This document shows, in pieces, positions 21,125-32,800 of a DNA stretch of 64,000 nucleotides. The DNA lies in assembly GCA_958450365.1 (NCBI GenBank), contig CAUEEP010000901.1:186001-250000 (forward strand). Direction: 5' to 3'. The stretch comes from Mesorhabditis belari (Eukaryota > Nematoda > Chromadorea > Rhabditida > Rhabditidae). The notes beneath the pieces were generated by a model. The model was given only the letters and a program-made list of their open reading frames with translations. It had not been told where the DNA came from and did not search any database. A program made the translations under genes and the position numbers. Every line of letters starts with the position of its first letter. Position 1 is the stretch's first letter.

Positions 21125-24100
21125 ATGATCTGCACGCGTTTTTCTTGCCGAAATCTCGCCTCGTTTTCCGTTTTACCGAAAGGAGCTCAATCGTATGTAA
21201 ATGGTAGAAAATTTGAGTTAAAATCCAATGCTTTAAAATGCTTAACACATTCACGACAAGGTTTTCTGATTTTTGGTGTAAGTTATTTCCCTAACAGCTT
21301 CTCTAAAAGCGTTCACACGCAAGCGATTGGTGAATTGAAAACCGGGTTTTTGCTATTTCTCGTTTTCATGGTGATCAATGTGCATTATATTCTCATCACG
21401 AGTTCGTATCTTTTCTGGAATGTCGTGAGTTTTTTTGAGTAATTCACTGAACTGGACTTTGTATTTGAAACACAGCTTTCCTACGAGAAAGAAGAAGTTG
21501 AGTAAGTGTGTGACTCGGCTTTTGAGGAAAAGTAAAGCTTAAACAAACAAGCCTAACTAGGGATGCACAGAGATTGGCCACCAAGTTAGACTTATGTATT
21601 CGGTTGGTGAATTGAAAACTGCCGGACTTTGAACTAAAATTTATTCAACATAAAGCCATGAATTCATTCGAAATAATTTCCATTATTATTGACGACTTCT
21701 GCCCATTTTACAGGCAATTTGTGGATTCCTCTTTCGTAGTAGGATTTTGGTTTGTGTGTGAGACAAGTGTGAGACTCAAAAATCGAGGACTGGAGATGTC
21801 AGCTGTCAGCTCAGTTTGAGCACTTTCTTCAAAAGAAACCCATTTTGGTGTCAATGGAAAAGTTGTAGAGAATCAAAAATTAGACTTATAGCCAAATTTC
21901 CAAAAAGATACACTTGGTAGTTTCGCTTAAAATGCAAGTTTTGTGAAAAGTCGTAAATTTGGCATTTCTTGAAAACCAGTATTTGAATCGTTCTGAAAAT
22001 TTGGATATAAGCTTGATTTTTGATTCTCTACAACTTTTCCATTGACACCAATGTCGGTTTCTTTTGAAGAAAGTGTTCAAACTGTCACCTATGACAATAG
22101 CCCGCAGTTTTCAATTCACCAACCCAATATTCCCCTACCAGCTTCTCTAAAAACGTTCACACGCAAGCGATTTACGGAAGTTTGGGATAAAAGTGAAGAG
22201 AAATGTTTGAAGATCATTTATCTGAATAATACATTAAAGAAATATTGAATTTGAAAAAAGTTCAGAATGTTTTAAGATGAGAAATTTCTGTTTTCAAACA
22301 GGTTACCGTTGACTCGGACATTCAAAGCTTCATAACTTTCTTTAAAATCAATATTTTTTTCAAACAGTTTCCAGATAAATGATCCTCAAATATTTCTCTT
22401 CATTTTCATCCTTAACTTAAATAAATCGGTTGCCTGTGAACGTTTTTAGAGGAGCTGGAAGGGAAATAACTTACGCAAAAATCAGAAAACCTTGTCGTGA
22501 ATGTGTTAAAGAGGTTTTTAAAACTTTTTCTAAAAGAACTTACTCCAGGAAAATGGGTGCCAGCTGCTTCCGGAAAAATCTTTGATGTCTACAATCCTTA
22601 CTCGAATGAACTCCTTACTAAAGCTCCAGATTGTGAAGTGACAGATGCGAAACAAGTGAGTTCAAATATCATTAGTGTCAGGGTTTTCTAAGTAGGATTT
22701 TCAAGCTAAGTTCACATAAAGCTTTTGAGTCAACCAGGATGGACTTGCTTGGCTTAGCTTGGCTAGAGCTTGGTTTAAACTATGATTAATCGTCAATCAT
22801 AAAGTAAGGAATGGCAAAGGAAGATTTCCAGATAGGGGATTTAATCCTTGATCTTTTTTTCCTTTTTGCTTTCCGCGCAGATGCTCTAACTACTGAGCTA
22901 TTTGGTATCTTTTTGCCAGAGAAGAAAGAGGGAATACAATGGGGAAGAGAAAGGAAGAATGAGAAGGGAAAGGAAGGAAGAAAGAGAAGGGAAAGAAAGG
23001 AAGAAACAGAAGGGAAAGAAAGGAAGAAACAGAAAGGAAAGAAAGGAAGAAACAGTAAGGAAAGAAAGGAAGAAACAGTAAGGAAAGAAAGGAAGAAACA
23101 AAAGGGAAAGAAAGGAAGAAAGAGAAGGGAAAGAAAGGAAGAAAGAGAAGGGAAAGAAAGGAAGAAACAAAAGGAAAAGAATAAAAAATAAGTTTAAAAT
23201 AGTGAACCAATTTCATAAATGAATTTTCAGGCAGTGAAAGCAGCTCGCGACGCTTTCGAGCACTGGTCATTGGGCACAACGGCCAAGCAAAGAGGAGCAA
23301 TTCTGCAGAAATGGGCACAAATCATCACCGAGAAAGAAAAAGAAATGGGAGAGATTTTGACAAAAGAAATGGTAAAAGCTTAAGATCCATGAATTCATAT
23401 TACTTTGCATTTTCATATTTCTAGGGTAAACCCTGGCCTGAAGCTCGTGGTGAGGTGCTCTTCTCGGCCGGATATTTTGAGTGGTACGCCGGAGAGGCGA
23501 GGAGAATCTATGGACAAGTGGGTAAATCATCTAATGACAAGAATGTTTAGTTTTTAGTTTTTCTAGCTTCTAGGATTTGATTCTATTTTCAGATTGTTCC
23601 CTCAGCGTCACCAAATCGTGAGCATTTCCATATCAGAGAGCCGATCGGCGTCGTGGCGATGATTACACCGGTAATGTAGAAATTATAGTCTAAACTTTTA
23701 TGCGTTAAAAATGAAAGATTCAGATTTTATTCTTTGAATAGAGATCACGATTAGAATACGAAAAGCAATCACTACAAGAATTCCATTGTAAAGAACGACC
23801 GAGTAAATTGAGTGATATTTGGCAAAAAAAGCTTTTGGCATCTTTATTTGGCATTCGCACAGTCGCCAGCACGATCCTTTAGCAATGTAGTGGATAAGGG
23901 GATCGTATCAAGACCCGGCTATCCCCAGTTTTGCTCGGGTTCAATTCCTTGCCAAGCAAGCACTACAAGAATTTCATTGTAAAGAACGACCGAGCAAATT
24001 GAGTGATATTTGGCTTATTGCCTTTTGCGCTGTTGCTTGCCGAGAAACGCCTGAAATGCCTACTGTGGCACGGATAAATCCCAGCTTATCACAAACTTTT

Positions 24101-27100
24101 TAAGCTTTCTTGCTAGAATTTTTTTATTATAATCTAGAATTCAAGCTTTCTTGGAAGAACCAAAAATATGATTCTAACATTTTTAATTTCTCGTAAATTT
24201 GAAGCCTCTTTCTTAAAGGGGGGTATTAACCGGGTGACGATAAAAAATTTTTTACGTCAACCACCTGTTTTTTATTTTAATATCGCTGATTTTATTATAA
24301 AAAGAATAAAAATCACCCGGCTAGAGTGATTTGATGGGTTTACAAATTTTTGGAGACACTGCAAGGCTTGGAGAAAAACAAGATCGTCACTCATCAGACA
24401 CCTCAGCTAAAAGGCATCTATTTGAGAAAAATAAAACCACAAAAAACAATAAAATAAATTGTTAATCTACAATTCTTCCTCTTGCTCACTTTCATCTTCG
24501 CTCAAGTACAGCAGTTCCTCAAATCGGCTTCCTATCTTATCAATTTTCAGCGCATCTTCACCAGAAGTGACTGGATCTCCTCCACCGTAGGACGTCTTCA
24601 GCGCTTTGATTGACACAATTAGATCTTTTTTCCATTTGTGGGCGCTTGTGGTTTTATTTTTCTCAAATAGATGCCTTTTAGCTGAGGTGTCTGATGAGTG
24701 ACGATCTGGTTTTTCTCGAAGCCTCGCAGTGTCTCCAAAAATTTGTAAACCCATCAAATCACTCTAGCCGGGTGATTTTTATTCTTTTTATAATAAAATC
24801 AGCGATATTAAAATAAAAAAACAGGTGGTTGCCGTAAAAAAATTTTTATCGTCACCCGGTCGCGATTAATACCTAAATTAAAGAATAAACAAAACTTTTA
24901 ACACAAATAAGGATGAGGAGTCTCCTCTCCCCAGTGAGCTCTATCTGTTGAATGTGTTTTAAAAAGCCTCTGCTCTTGAAAAGAATATCTTTCTTCCAAT
25001 ATCAATTTCAATAACTGTTTCTAGTGGAATTTCCCGTCGGCAATGATCGCTCGAAAAGCGTCAGCAGCTTTGGCGGCCGGGTGTTCGGTGATTGTCAAAC
25101 CGGCACACGAGACACCGCTGAGTGCACTGGCTTTGGCTCAGGTAATTTTATCAATTCAATTCATTCAAACTTAATGATAAGAGTATTATAGCGTTATATC
25201 TGGTTGTCTTTGTTGTATCGGATTTGGATTCAGTTCAAATCGGACGTCCGTTTTAGATTGATACATCAATAAGCACTGTTCTGTGTTCTTTTTTCAATGT
25301 TTTTACGTAAATGTGCCTTTATTTTCACATTAGATGATATTTGTTCAGTGTTTAAATACTAAAAAGTTACCCTTCGTACCTTTAATCTTGTCTTAAGCGA
25401 AAACATTTTATTTTCTCTTTCCGTATTCCCTCTAATAATAGTCCACCAAGAGCGTCGTCTAAATTCCTCGAAATCTCGAGAACCGCTTATCAGAACCTAT
25501 CGATGTGGGGTCGGAAAATGGAGCTGACGGTGAGATCTTGTGGGAGATTTGAGTGTTGAGCTTCTGGGAAAAATTGGAAACCGTAAAATAGGCATCAACT
25601 CGGCTCGGTGCGGTGCACTACTATTAGAGAAAATACGGTAGATTTAAACAATGGCAGCAGGGTTATAATAATGATACTTTATTTAAATTATAAAGTATTA
25701 CTGTAGTAAAGTAACACTCAGAAAGGACATAATCCGACATTTAGCTTTCATAGTCAGTCCAGCACAAGGTTGATTTCAAAATATGATCTTTGCAAAGATA
25801 GAAAATAGCGTATTTTCTCTAATAGTAGTGCACCCTGATCGTCGTCTAAATTCCTCGAAATCTCGAGAACCGCTTATCAGAACCTATCGATGTGGGGTCG
25901 GAAAATGTAGCTGACGATGAGATCTTGTGGGGGATTAAAGTGTTGAGCTTCTGGGAGAACTTTGGAAACCGTAAAATAGGCTCAGCGCAGTGCAGTGTTA
26001 GAGAAAATGTGGCATCTTTTCTTTCCCCTACCTGATATTCAACGGGAGTCTCCGTGTAGTTAAAGATCGCTCTACCCAATAAAGAGTAGAGAACCAACTT
26101 ACTATTTAGAAGAGCTAGGCTAATGTCCCATGTTGTGTCCTAGGCTAATGTCCCAAAATAGTCATCAACTCGGCTTGGTGCGGTGCACTACTATTAGAGA
26201 AAATACGGTAGAAGTTTACGGGAAATATAAAAAACACACAAGGGAAGCATATGTAGCATTGTTTCATTTCAAATCCGGCGTTCGATTTGAACTGAACTGA
26301 ATCCAAATCGGAAACAACATATCTATTTGAAAATCAAGCTACTAATTGCCTTAAAAGTCATCTTTAGACCAGTGAAGAAGCCGGAATGCCAGCCGGAGTA
26401 TTCAACGTTTTGACAACAAGTGCTGAAAATTTACCGGTACATAAAACATTTCATAAATTCAAATATTAAATCAACAATCAAATTTACATCTAGAAATTTG
26501 AAATCTCCAAATTTATGAACTATTCCAGGGCATTTCCCGCTATCTCTGTGAAACAACGGATGTCGATTGTGTCTCGTTCACGGGAAGTACCCGAGTTGGA
26601 AAGGTTTTCGATCAAATTTCCCTTTTAGAATTTTCTTCGTGATGAAAAAAATGTAAACACACTTTTTCTAGTGCACTGAATAGCTCCTTTTTCTTTTTCA
26701 GAAGTGAATGAGAAAAGAAGAAAGAAATGATGCGTTTTGAGAACAAAAAAGTCGAGATATTTCTGGATAGGATTCATTTAAACTGAATTCTCAAGCGCTA
26801 TTTTATTGTTTTCAGCTTCTCCTTTCTCAATCAGCTTCTACCGTGAAGCGTGTTTGTCTGGAATTAGGTGGCAATGCGCCGTTCATCGTTTTTGAGTCAG
26901 CTGATTTGGATTTGGCTGTAAAGGTACGGAAAAATGGAAGTGTTATTTGAAAAACTTGTCATACAAACTCTTGAATGACGAACAAGTTGTCATTCAAACT
27001 CGAATTTCCTCAATCCAAATGTTTTTCTCATTTCAGGGCACAATGTCAGCGAAAGTTCGCGGATCCGGCCAAACGTGCGTCTCAGCGAATCGGATATTTG

Positions 27101-28644
27101 TGCATGAAAAGGTTGAAACTGTTAATGCAAAAGGGTAACTTCTAAAGTCTCAGATTCATGACAAATACCTGGATAAACTTAAAGCAGCTGTGGCTCAACA
27201 AGTTGTCGGTGATGGAATGGACTCAAAGACAACCCAAGGGCCACTGATCAACGGGAAAGCTGTTGAAAAGGTGATTTTCAAAAGAAAATATGATTTCTAA
27301 ACAAAATCTTCATGTATTTATAGGTTGAATTCCTTTTGGATGATGCTTTAAAGAAGGGTGCTCATTTGGTTTGTGGTGGGAAAAGGACGGCCGCTTCGTG
27401 CTTTCAACCAACGATCATTACAAGTAAACAGTTATACAGGATGGTCATGGGTATGGGCATAATGGTCATGGGTTTGACGGTCATGAGTTTGACGGTCATG
27501 GGTATGATAGAGACGACTCCACGGCACACCTCGGCACCTCGTTCACATTGCTTTTATACAGAACTTTGGCGTTGATCTCGTCTTGCACACAATCGAGTTG
27601 AAGAGTTGAACGGATAGCGACGCATATTAAATCTCGCACAATAGGAGTTCGCCCACAAAGATGTCTGGCTGATTATTTTCATCCGGGGTGATCTGGATCA
27701 CGAGATCGTCACGACAAACACTATGAGAACACACTTTACCTTGGTCTGGTGGAAACAAAGACCAGATTCTTAGTTTGGTATTTCACGTATCCATTAACAA
27801 ATGTAATTTGATCAGATTTATTCAAATTCTATCAAATTTTGATCTACATTAACCAAAATCTATTTTTCAGACGTTTCCAACAACATGGAGATCGCTCACA
27901 CGGAGATCTTCGGCCCGATCATCGCCATTCAATCGTAAGAAATACTTGTTTACAGTAATTTTTGGTTAAGGATATCATATTTATTAAAAAAAGGTAAAGT
28001 ATTAGACTTATCTTATCTATAATAATAAGCTTAAGATTCAACAACGAGGCTGACGTTTTGCGGAGAGCCAATGATTCGAGGGTTGGATTAGCTGGTCAGT
28101 GTCAACCTACTACTTAAAAATCTTACTTCAAAATTTTACTAATTCAAATTTCTGTTCAATTAGTTTAATTCCTTTTTTAGGGTATCTCTTCTCTCAAAAT
28201 ATGGCGCAAATTCATCGTGTCACCCGGCGAATGCAAGTGGGAATGATTGGAGTGAATGAGGGTTCGTTTTCAAAGAGAAACAACCAAGTTTTCCTTTTTT
28301 TTCTTCAAATCCTAGTACTCAATAGCTAATTATTGCTTTAAAACTTTCAAATTCACATTTATTTTTTGAAATTCAGGTTTAATGTCATGTGTTGAGGCAG
28401 CGTTTGGTGGAGTTAAGGAAAGCGGTTTGGGGAGAGAGGTTTGCGTTTCGGAATATGATTCTGTTGACTAAAATTTAAAGTTAAAGTTTAAAACTAAGTT
28501 TTAAACTAATTTTTAAACTTACTTTTAAACTAAAAACTTTTAAATCTTGGCCTTAAAATTTGCTCGTAAAACTTGTTTTTCCAGGGTGGCCCGCAAGGCA
28601 TCGACGAGTTCACTCAGTGGAAATACATTTGTGTGCAGCATTAG
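21125..28644 (+). CDS. alh-7: Succinate-semialdehyde dehydrogenase, mitochondrial (ALDH5 family)
   Basis: Oxidises succinic semialdehyde to succinate, the last step of the GABA shunt, in the mitochondrial matrix. Seventeen exons join in phase: 21125-21203, 22549-22655, 23231-23371, 23425-23517, 23593-23670, 25025-25141, 26368-26436, 26529-26603, 26816-26923, 27037-27111, 27154-27270, 27324-27423, 27871-27934, 28036-28094, 28181-28261, 28377-28438, 28585-28644. They encode 494 aa, the usual family length. The N-terminus [17 protein letters not shown] is a plausible mitochondrial presequence. Then come [14 protein letters not shown], the WNFP..MIARK cofactor region with Lys191 (IVKPAHETP), FTGSTRVGK, the general base Glu269 (LELGGNAP) and the nucleophile Cys303 (GQTCVS). 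[18 protein letters not shown] closes the protein. A TTTCCTAG at 21095-21102 could be a trans-splice acceptor. AATAAA lies at 28689. Introns 1, 2, 5 and 6 are loaded with transposons. Confidence 0.95.
21250..22516. repeat. Foldback element in SSADH intron 1, with captured-looking coding piece
   Basis: CACATTCACGACAAGGTTTT at 21247 returns inverted as AAAACCTTGTCGTGAATGTG near 22486, with pairing continuing through GTTATTTCCC and CTCTAAAARCGTTCACA. A third partial copy lies at about 22138-22182. It contains the mariner-derived MITE 21600-22127 and, at 21298-21511, an open segment with an intron-like gap (GTGAG..AACACAG) reading ..[20 protein letters not shown].. and ending YEKEEVE stop. Confidence 0.55.
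21600..22127. repeat. Mariner-derived MITE, family M, copy 1
   Basis: Ends GGTTGGTGAATTGAAAACTG and CAGTTTTCAATTCACCAACC with a TA at the right. Arms of about 200 bp fold back (TTGGTGTCAATGGAAAAGTTG / CAACTTTTCCATTGACACCAA). Other copies: 33956-34485, 41977-42510, 52410-52898. The left subterminal 100 bp read backwards matches the C-terminal codons of the mariner at 41170-41970. Confidence 0.78.
22822..23180 (-). repeat. tRNA-derived SINE-like repeat with expanded purine tract
   Basis: Minus-strand copy of the 42.8 kb repeat: the inverse of TAGCTCAGTAGTTAGAGCATC at about 22880-22900 and of TTTCTTCTCTGGCAAAAAGAT at 22911-22931. The pyrimidine leader has expanded into about ten copies of a 23-bp GGAAAGAAAGGAAGAAACAG unit (about 22950-23175). 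The Lys/Glu-rich and Phe/Ser-rich frames here are repeat artefacts. Confidence 0.65.
23769..24215. repeat. Dispersed repeat with tRNA-like core in SSADH intron 5
   Basis: A 52-bp block beginning CACTACAAGAATTCCATTGT occurs at 23769 and again at 23960, flanking a tRNA-like core at about 23885-23955 (GTAGTGGATAAGG A-box-like, GGGTTCAATTCC B box). The following 24017-24215 (CTTATTGCCTTTTG, GAGAAACGCCTGAAA) recurs at 30616-30775. Confidence 0.5.
24226..24872. repeat. Long-TIR foldback element with ORF in SSADH intron 5
   Basis: Arms of about 200 bp: GGTATTAACCGGGTGACGAT at the left and ATCGTCACCCGGTCGCGATTAATACC at the right, with close pairing through AAAATCACCCGGCTAGAGTG / CACTCTAGCCGGGTGATTTT. 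The spacer and right arm encode a minus-strand ORF (24467-24757). Confidence 0.75.
24467..24757 (-). CDS. Uncharacterised 96-aa ORF within foldback element
   Basis: Starts at ATG 24757 ([20 protein letters not shown]..) and runs to TAG 24467-24469. The first half lies in the right arm, and the left arm encodes a diverged inverted copy of the same N-terminus (about 24333-24440). The second half is unique: a basic stretch ([17 protein letters not shown]) and an acidic end ([16 protein letters not shown]). No known transposase motif. It could be an accessory protein of the element, a remnant of a longer gene, or chance. Confidence 0.35.
   Translation of the reverse strand: MMGLQIFGDTARLREKPDRHSSDTSAKRHLFEKNKTTSAHKWKKDLIVSIKALKTSYGGGDPVTSGEDALKIDKIGSRFEELLYLSEDESEQEEEL
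25420..26215. repeat. MITE family C cluster in SSADH intron 6
   Basis: Two main units (about 25430-25632 and 25805-26012) and an end fragment (26155-26212) share TAAATTCCTCGAAATCTCGA, CTATCGATGTGGGGTCGGAA and ends TCTCTAATAGTAGTGCACC / GGTGCACTACTATTAGAGA. Two more units lie at 30055-30495 downstream of the mariner element. Confidence 0.65.
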
Positions 28645-28973
28645 TTCAGCGATAATACAATATCCAATTCGTCTCACTGTTCAGTTATAATAAAGAATTT
28701 GTCTCATAGTCAGATATTTCCCCAAAAAGCAACGATCTATTGGCAATGATATTGAGAACTGTTGGAGAGTTGGAGAGTCGCATTAATCCGGCCTGTACTC
28801 GGCATCACTCGGCTTCTGGATATAAATCTCATTAAAGAGTGCACGTAAGTTAATAGATATTTTGTAACTAATCGCCTTTCGAATTTTCTTTCCTTGATCT
28901 TTCCTTGGTCATTATTCGAACTTTGGTAGTTTTTTATGGCCCACCACTCTCTCAACTAACGTTTTCTAAACTA

Positions 28974-29515
28974 TTAGGGTGGTGCAAAAGAAACTGCCGA
29001 TGGGTATCAGCTCTCATTTATCAGAAACAAGCGATGCGAACGGCATTATTTTTTTTATGTTTTGTTCGCATATTTGTTTGCTATTTATTTCGACACTTCA
29101 ATTTTTTGGTTTTTGTTTATTTTATTTAAAAATGCTTATATTTTTGATTTAGATCATGGTCGAGCAAAAGTTTGTGCTACGAGCAGCATTACTGTTTAAC
29201 TTCAAAATTGGAAAGTCTGCTGCCGAATCGCATCGTTCTCTCTGTGCTGCTCTCGGAGATGGCAGTTTGTCTCTCAGGCAGTGTCAGACTTGGTTTCAAC
29301 GTTTCCGAGAGGGAGACGAGACTTTGGAAGATTACGAGCACGGTTCGAGGCCAGAAGTCGTGAACGAGGCCAAGCTGAGGGACGTTATTCAGGCCGATCC
29401 ATGCCAATCTGCTCGAGATCTTGCGAAAATATTCCATTGTGATCACGTCACCGTCGAACGCCATCTTTTTTTTGAATTTACCGTCAAATCGGCAGTTTCT
29501 TCTGCACCACCCTAA
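28974..29515 (+). mobile_element. Internally deleted mariner element, second family
   Basis: Ends TTAGGGTGGTGCAAAAGAAA and TTTCTTCTGCACCACCCTAA with TA on both sides (28972-28973, 29516-29517). An open frame from ATG 29156 gives the mariner DNA-binding half: VLRAALLFNFKIGKSAAESH, LRQCQTWFQRF, then the linker and second HTH (ARDLAKIFHCDHVTVERHL) before joining directly to the right end. The catalytic domain is deleted. The sequence is little decayed, so the deletion looks recent. Confidence 0.88.
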
Positions 29516-29818
29516 TAGAACCGTTGTAGAAAAGTGAAGGCGATAATACCGTATCGAATTCGTCTCACTGTTCAGTTAAAATAAAGTTATAATTGAACTT
29601 CAGTTATGATTCGAAAGAAGAAGCGGATGGAAGACAAAGCAAAAGAATATTGAATAATTAGTTAAGTGTTTTGGTTTGAAAATTTCGAATTCAAGAGTTT
29701 TTCAGTGCAATCTGGTGAGGTGAAGTGAATAAGGAGTGAAAATTTATAAAATACTGCATTAAAGTATTGTAGTTTTAAGTGGGAATTTGAAAATTTACTT
29801 TATTTCCTCAAAAACTTA

Positions 29819-32800
29819 TTATTTTCCCATATTTCCGCCCATATCGCCTCCAAAATCGGCTCCATTTTCTTGATTATCGAAGCATTGTTGCTGGAAACCA
29901 CAGCTTCCATCGGATTGTCTCAAAAATCCGCGAAGACATTGACATCCTTGGAAGCAAGCAAAATTGCAAAGCTGAACAAATAAAGAAATCATTTTTTTTT
30001 GACAAATTAAATGAATCAGCTCATCTTTGAACTCAAAATAAGTACTTTTTCTTATCTTTCTCTAATAGTTGTGCACCCAGAGCGTCGCCTAAATTCCTCG
30101 AAATCTCGAGAACCGCTTATCAGAACCTATCGATGTGGGGTCGGAAAATGTAGCTGACGATGAGATCTTGTGCGGGATTTGAGTGTTGAGCTTCTGTGAA
30201 AGCTTGGGAACTGTAAAATAATCATTTGGCTCGGCCGGGGGGAGGGGGAAAGGGCACTACAATTAGAGAAAATACAGAAGACCGTATTCTCTCTAATAGT
30301 AATCCTGGACAACCTAAATTCCTCGAAATCTCAAAAGCCGCTTATCAGAACCTATCGATGTGGGGTCGGAAAATGTAGCTGACGATGAGGTCTTGTGGGG
30401 GATTTGAGTGTTGAGCTTCTGCAAAAGCTTCGAAACCGTAAAATCGTTACCAACTCGGCTCGGTGCGGTGCACTACTATTAGAGAAAATACGGTAACTTA
30501 AAATAGGACGACTTTTTATTCAAAAATTCATACTCATTCAAAAGCTTTCTTGTTTTTAAAAACAAATTTATCCCTAGAAAATTTCAAATTGCCCGAGTTT
30601 GCCCTCTAGCTTATTGCTTATTGCCTTTTGTGTTGTTGCTTGCCGAGAAACGCCTGAAACGCCTACTGTGGTACGGATAAATCCCAGCTTATCACAAACT
30701 TTTTAAGCTTTCCTGAAACAATCAAAAATATGATTCTAAATGTGATTCTCGTAGATTTGGAGCCTCTTTCTTAACGATTCTCTTTTCATAAACCAATTTT
30801 GAGCATCCATAAACCAACAAACGACCTGCCAGCTCAAAAGTTCCCATAAATATTGAAAATAAACATAAACAGTCTTTCAAAGAAACGATAATATTCCAAT
30901 CTTTGTCAACAGGTTTTCACAGTTTCTCTAGAAAGTTTAGAACTCTTCAATTATATCACCCAACATAAAATCAACAACATAAAATCATCATATACTAGCC
31001 TTTATATATGTCGTAGCCGATTATGAATGAAATTTTTTGGTAAATCTTTTTAGCAGAGCAACTCTTTAATGTATGAGGACAATATTATATCATCTTGTAG
31101 CGAATTGAATTCTGCGTCGATTGGTACCAAATTTGTGAGTTTAGGTTAAAAATTGCTGGCGCTACAACGTTTCATTCAAAAACCCCGTAGCCCATTATGA
31201 ATGAGTGGGTCTAGGAGCGTCCAACCATCAAGTATTTAGTATCATTCAACGCAGAATCATTAATAATTATGTTAAATTTTTTAAATTAGAAAGATTTGAT
31301 AAAAAGAAAAAAAATTAGAGCAAAAAAACTGTTTGTTCAAGAGGAAACTTTGAGGCCCCATAATTTTTTTTCCTTTTATCCAATCTTTCTAATTTTAAAA
31401 ATTTAACATAATTATTAATGATTCTGCGTTGAATGATACTAAATACTTGATGGTTGGACGCTCCTAGACCCACTCATTCATAATGGGCTACGACATATAT
31501 CACACTATCATAGTATACAAACTATCAAAGCCTCATTATACCACCACCTTCAACCCAACATTAACACTCACAATTCCTTAGGGACTTTAGCAGTGATGTA
31601 CTTGAGATGATCTAACGGTAATGCAGACCCTAGTGCGTTTGTTTCTTTTATTATAATGGGAAAGTATCGAAAGGCTTCACCTGTGGATTCGGATTGTCAC
31701 AAGAGGGCTCACATCGTGTTCCACACGTCACCCATTCCTCGTTCATACCACAAGCTAAATTTCGGGCAAGTTTTGTATCATTTCAAATGCCTTACCTTTA
31801 AAACCTTTTCCTTGATTCCCATTGCAAGCGTCCATCGTGTCACAAGTTCCGTCGGCTTGGCGGAAAAGTCCTTGATGACATTGGCAGCCTTGGAAACAAT
31901 CAGCGGTGCATATCTGAACAATTAATCTTTGAATAGGTTGTCATTTTTATATCTTATCAGCTGCTCTGAGCGTTCACTACGCGGCCGCACGAAAATTTTA
32001 CCTAAAGGTACTAATGGTATGCAGGAAAAATCTGATTGTAGATTCGGATTCCTCGCTCCCGAAAACCCCCGTGTACAAATTTTCAGCTTTCTAGCTAACT
32101 TTGTTGTAATTTTGCGTTAACGTATTTTGTATTATCGCGTAGGCATGACAGACAAACGGACGGACAAACGTTTTATTTATTTTTTATATATAGTAGATTT
32201 ATTTTGGGATTAAAATGAATTCAAATGATTGACTGTTTAGAAAATACAGCACTCTTGAGGAACGCTTTTAATTTTAACGGGGGTGAGACAAATGCGACCT
32301 TTTTTTTGCTGGAAAAGGCCTTAGGCAAGGTCGTAGAGCTTCAAAAATGTTTTCATAGAAGGGAATCGTATGCGTAGATTCCGAATTTCGACAAATCAGA
32401 CCTCGCTGACACGTCGAATTTGGGCTAAAAGGTAAAACGCTTATCCGCAGTTTTTTGCCTTTTAGCCCAAATTCGACGTGTCAGCGAGGTCTGATTTGTC
32501 GAAATTCGGAATCTACGCATACGATTCCCCTCTATGAAAACATTTTTGAAGCTCTACGACCTTGCCTAAGGCCTTTTCCAGCAAAAAAGGTGCGCAAATG
32601 TCCAGGTGCGCAAAAAAAGGTCGCATTTGTCTCACCCCCATTTTAACTATTTTTCAGTTGTTCTTAGATCAATTTATGTACGAAAAGTAATAGATAATCA
32701 CTTTTTCGATTGAAAAATCATCATAGAAAGATTAGATTTTCGTTTTTCTTCTTGTTTTTATTGCTGTTGTTGCTGTTGTTGTTATATGTTGTCAACCTGT

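Noticed and set aside
22811..23318. Lys/Glu-rich and Phe/Ser-rich ORFs
   Set aside because: Translations of a 23-bp purine-rich tandem repeat in a SINE head.
25846..26097. 83-aa minus-strand ORF
   Set aside because: Lies inside a MITE family C copy and the other copies do not keep the frame.
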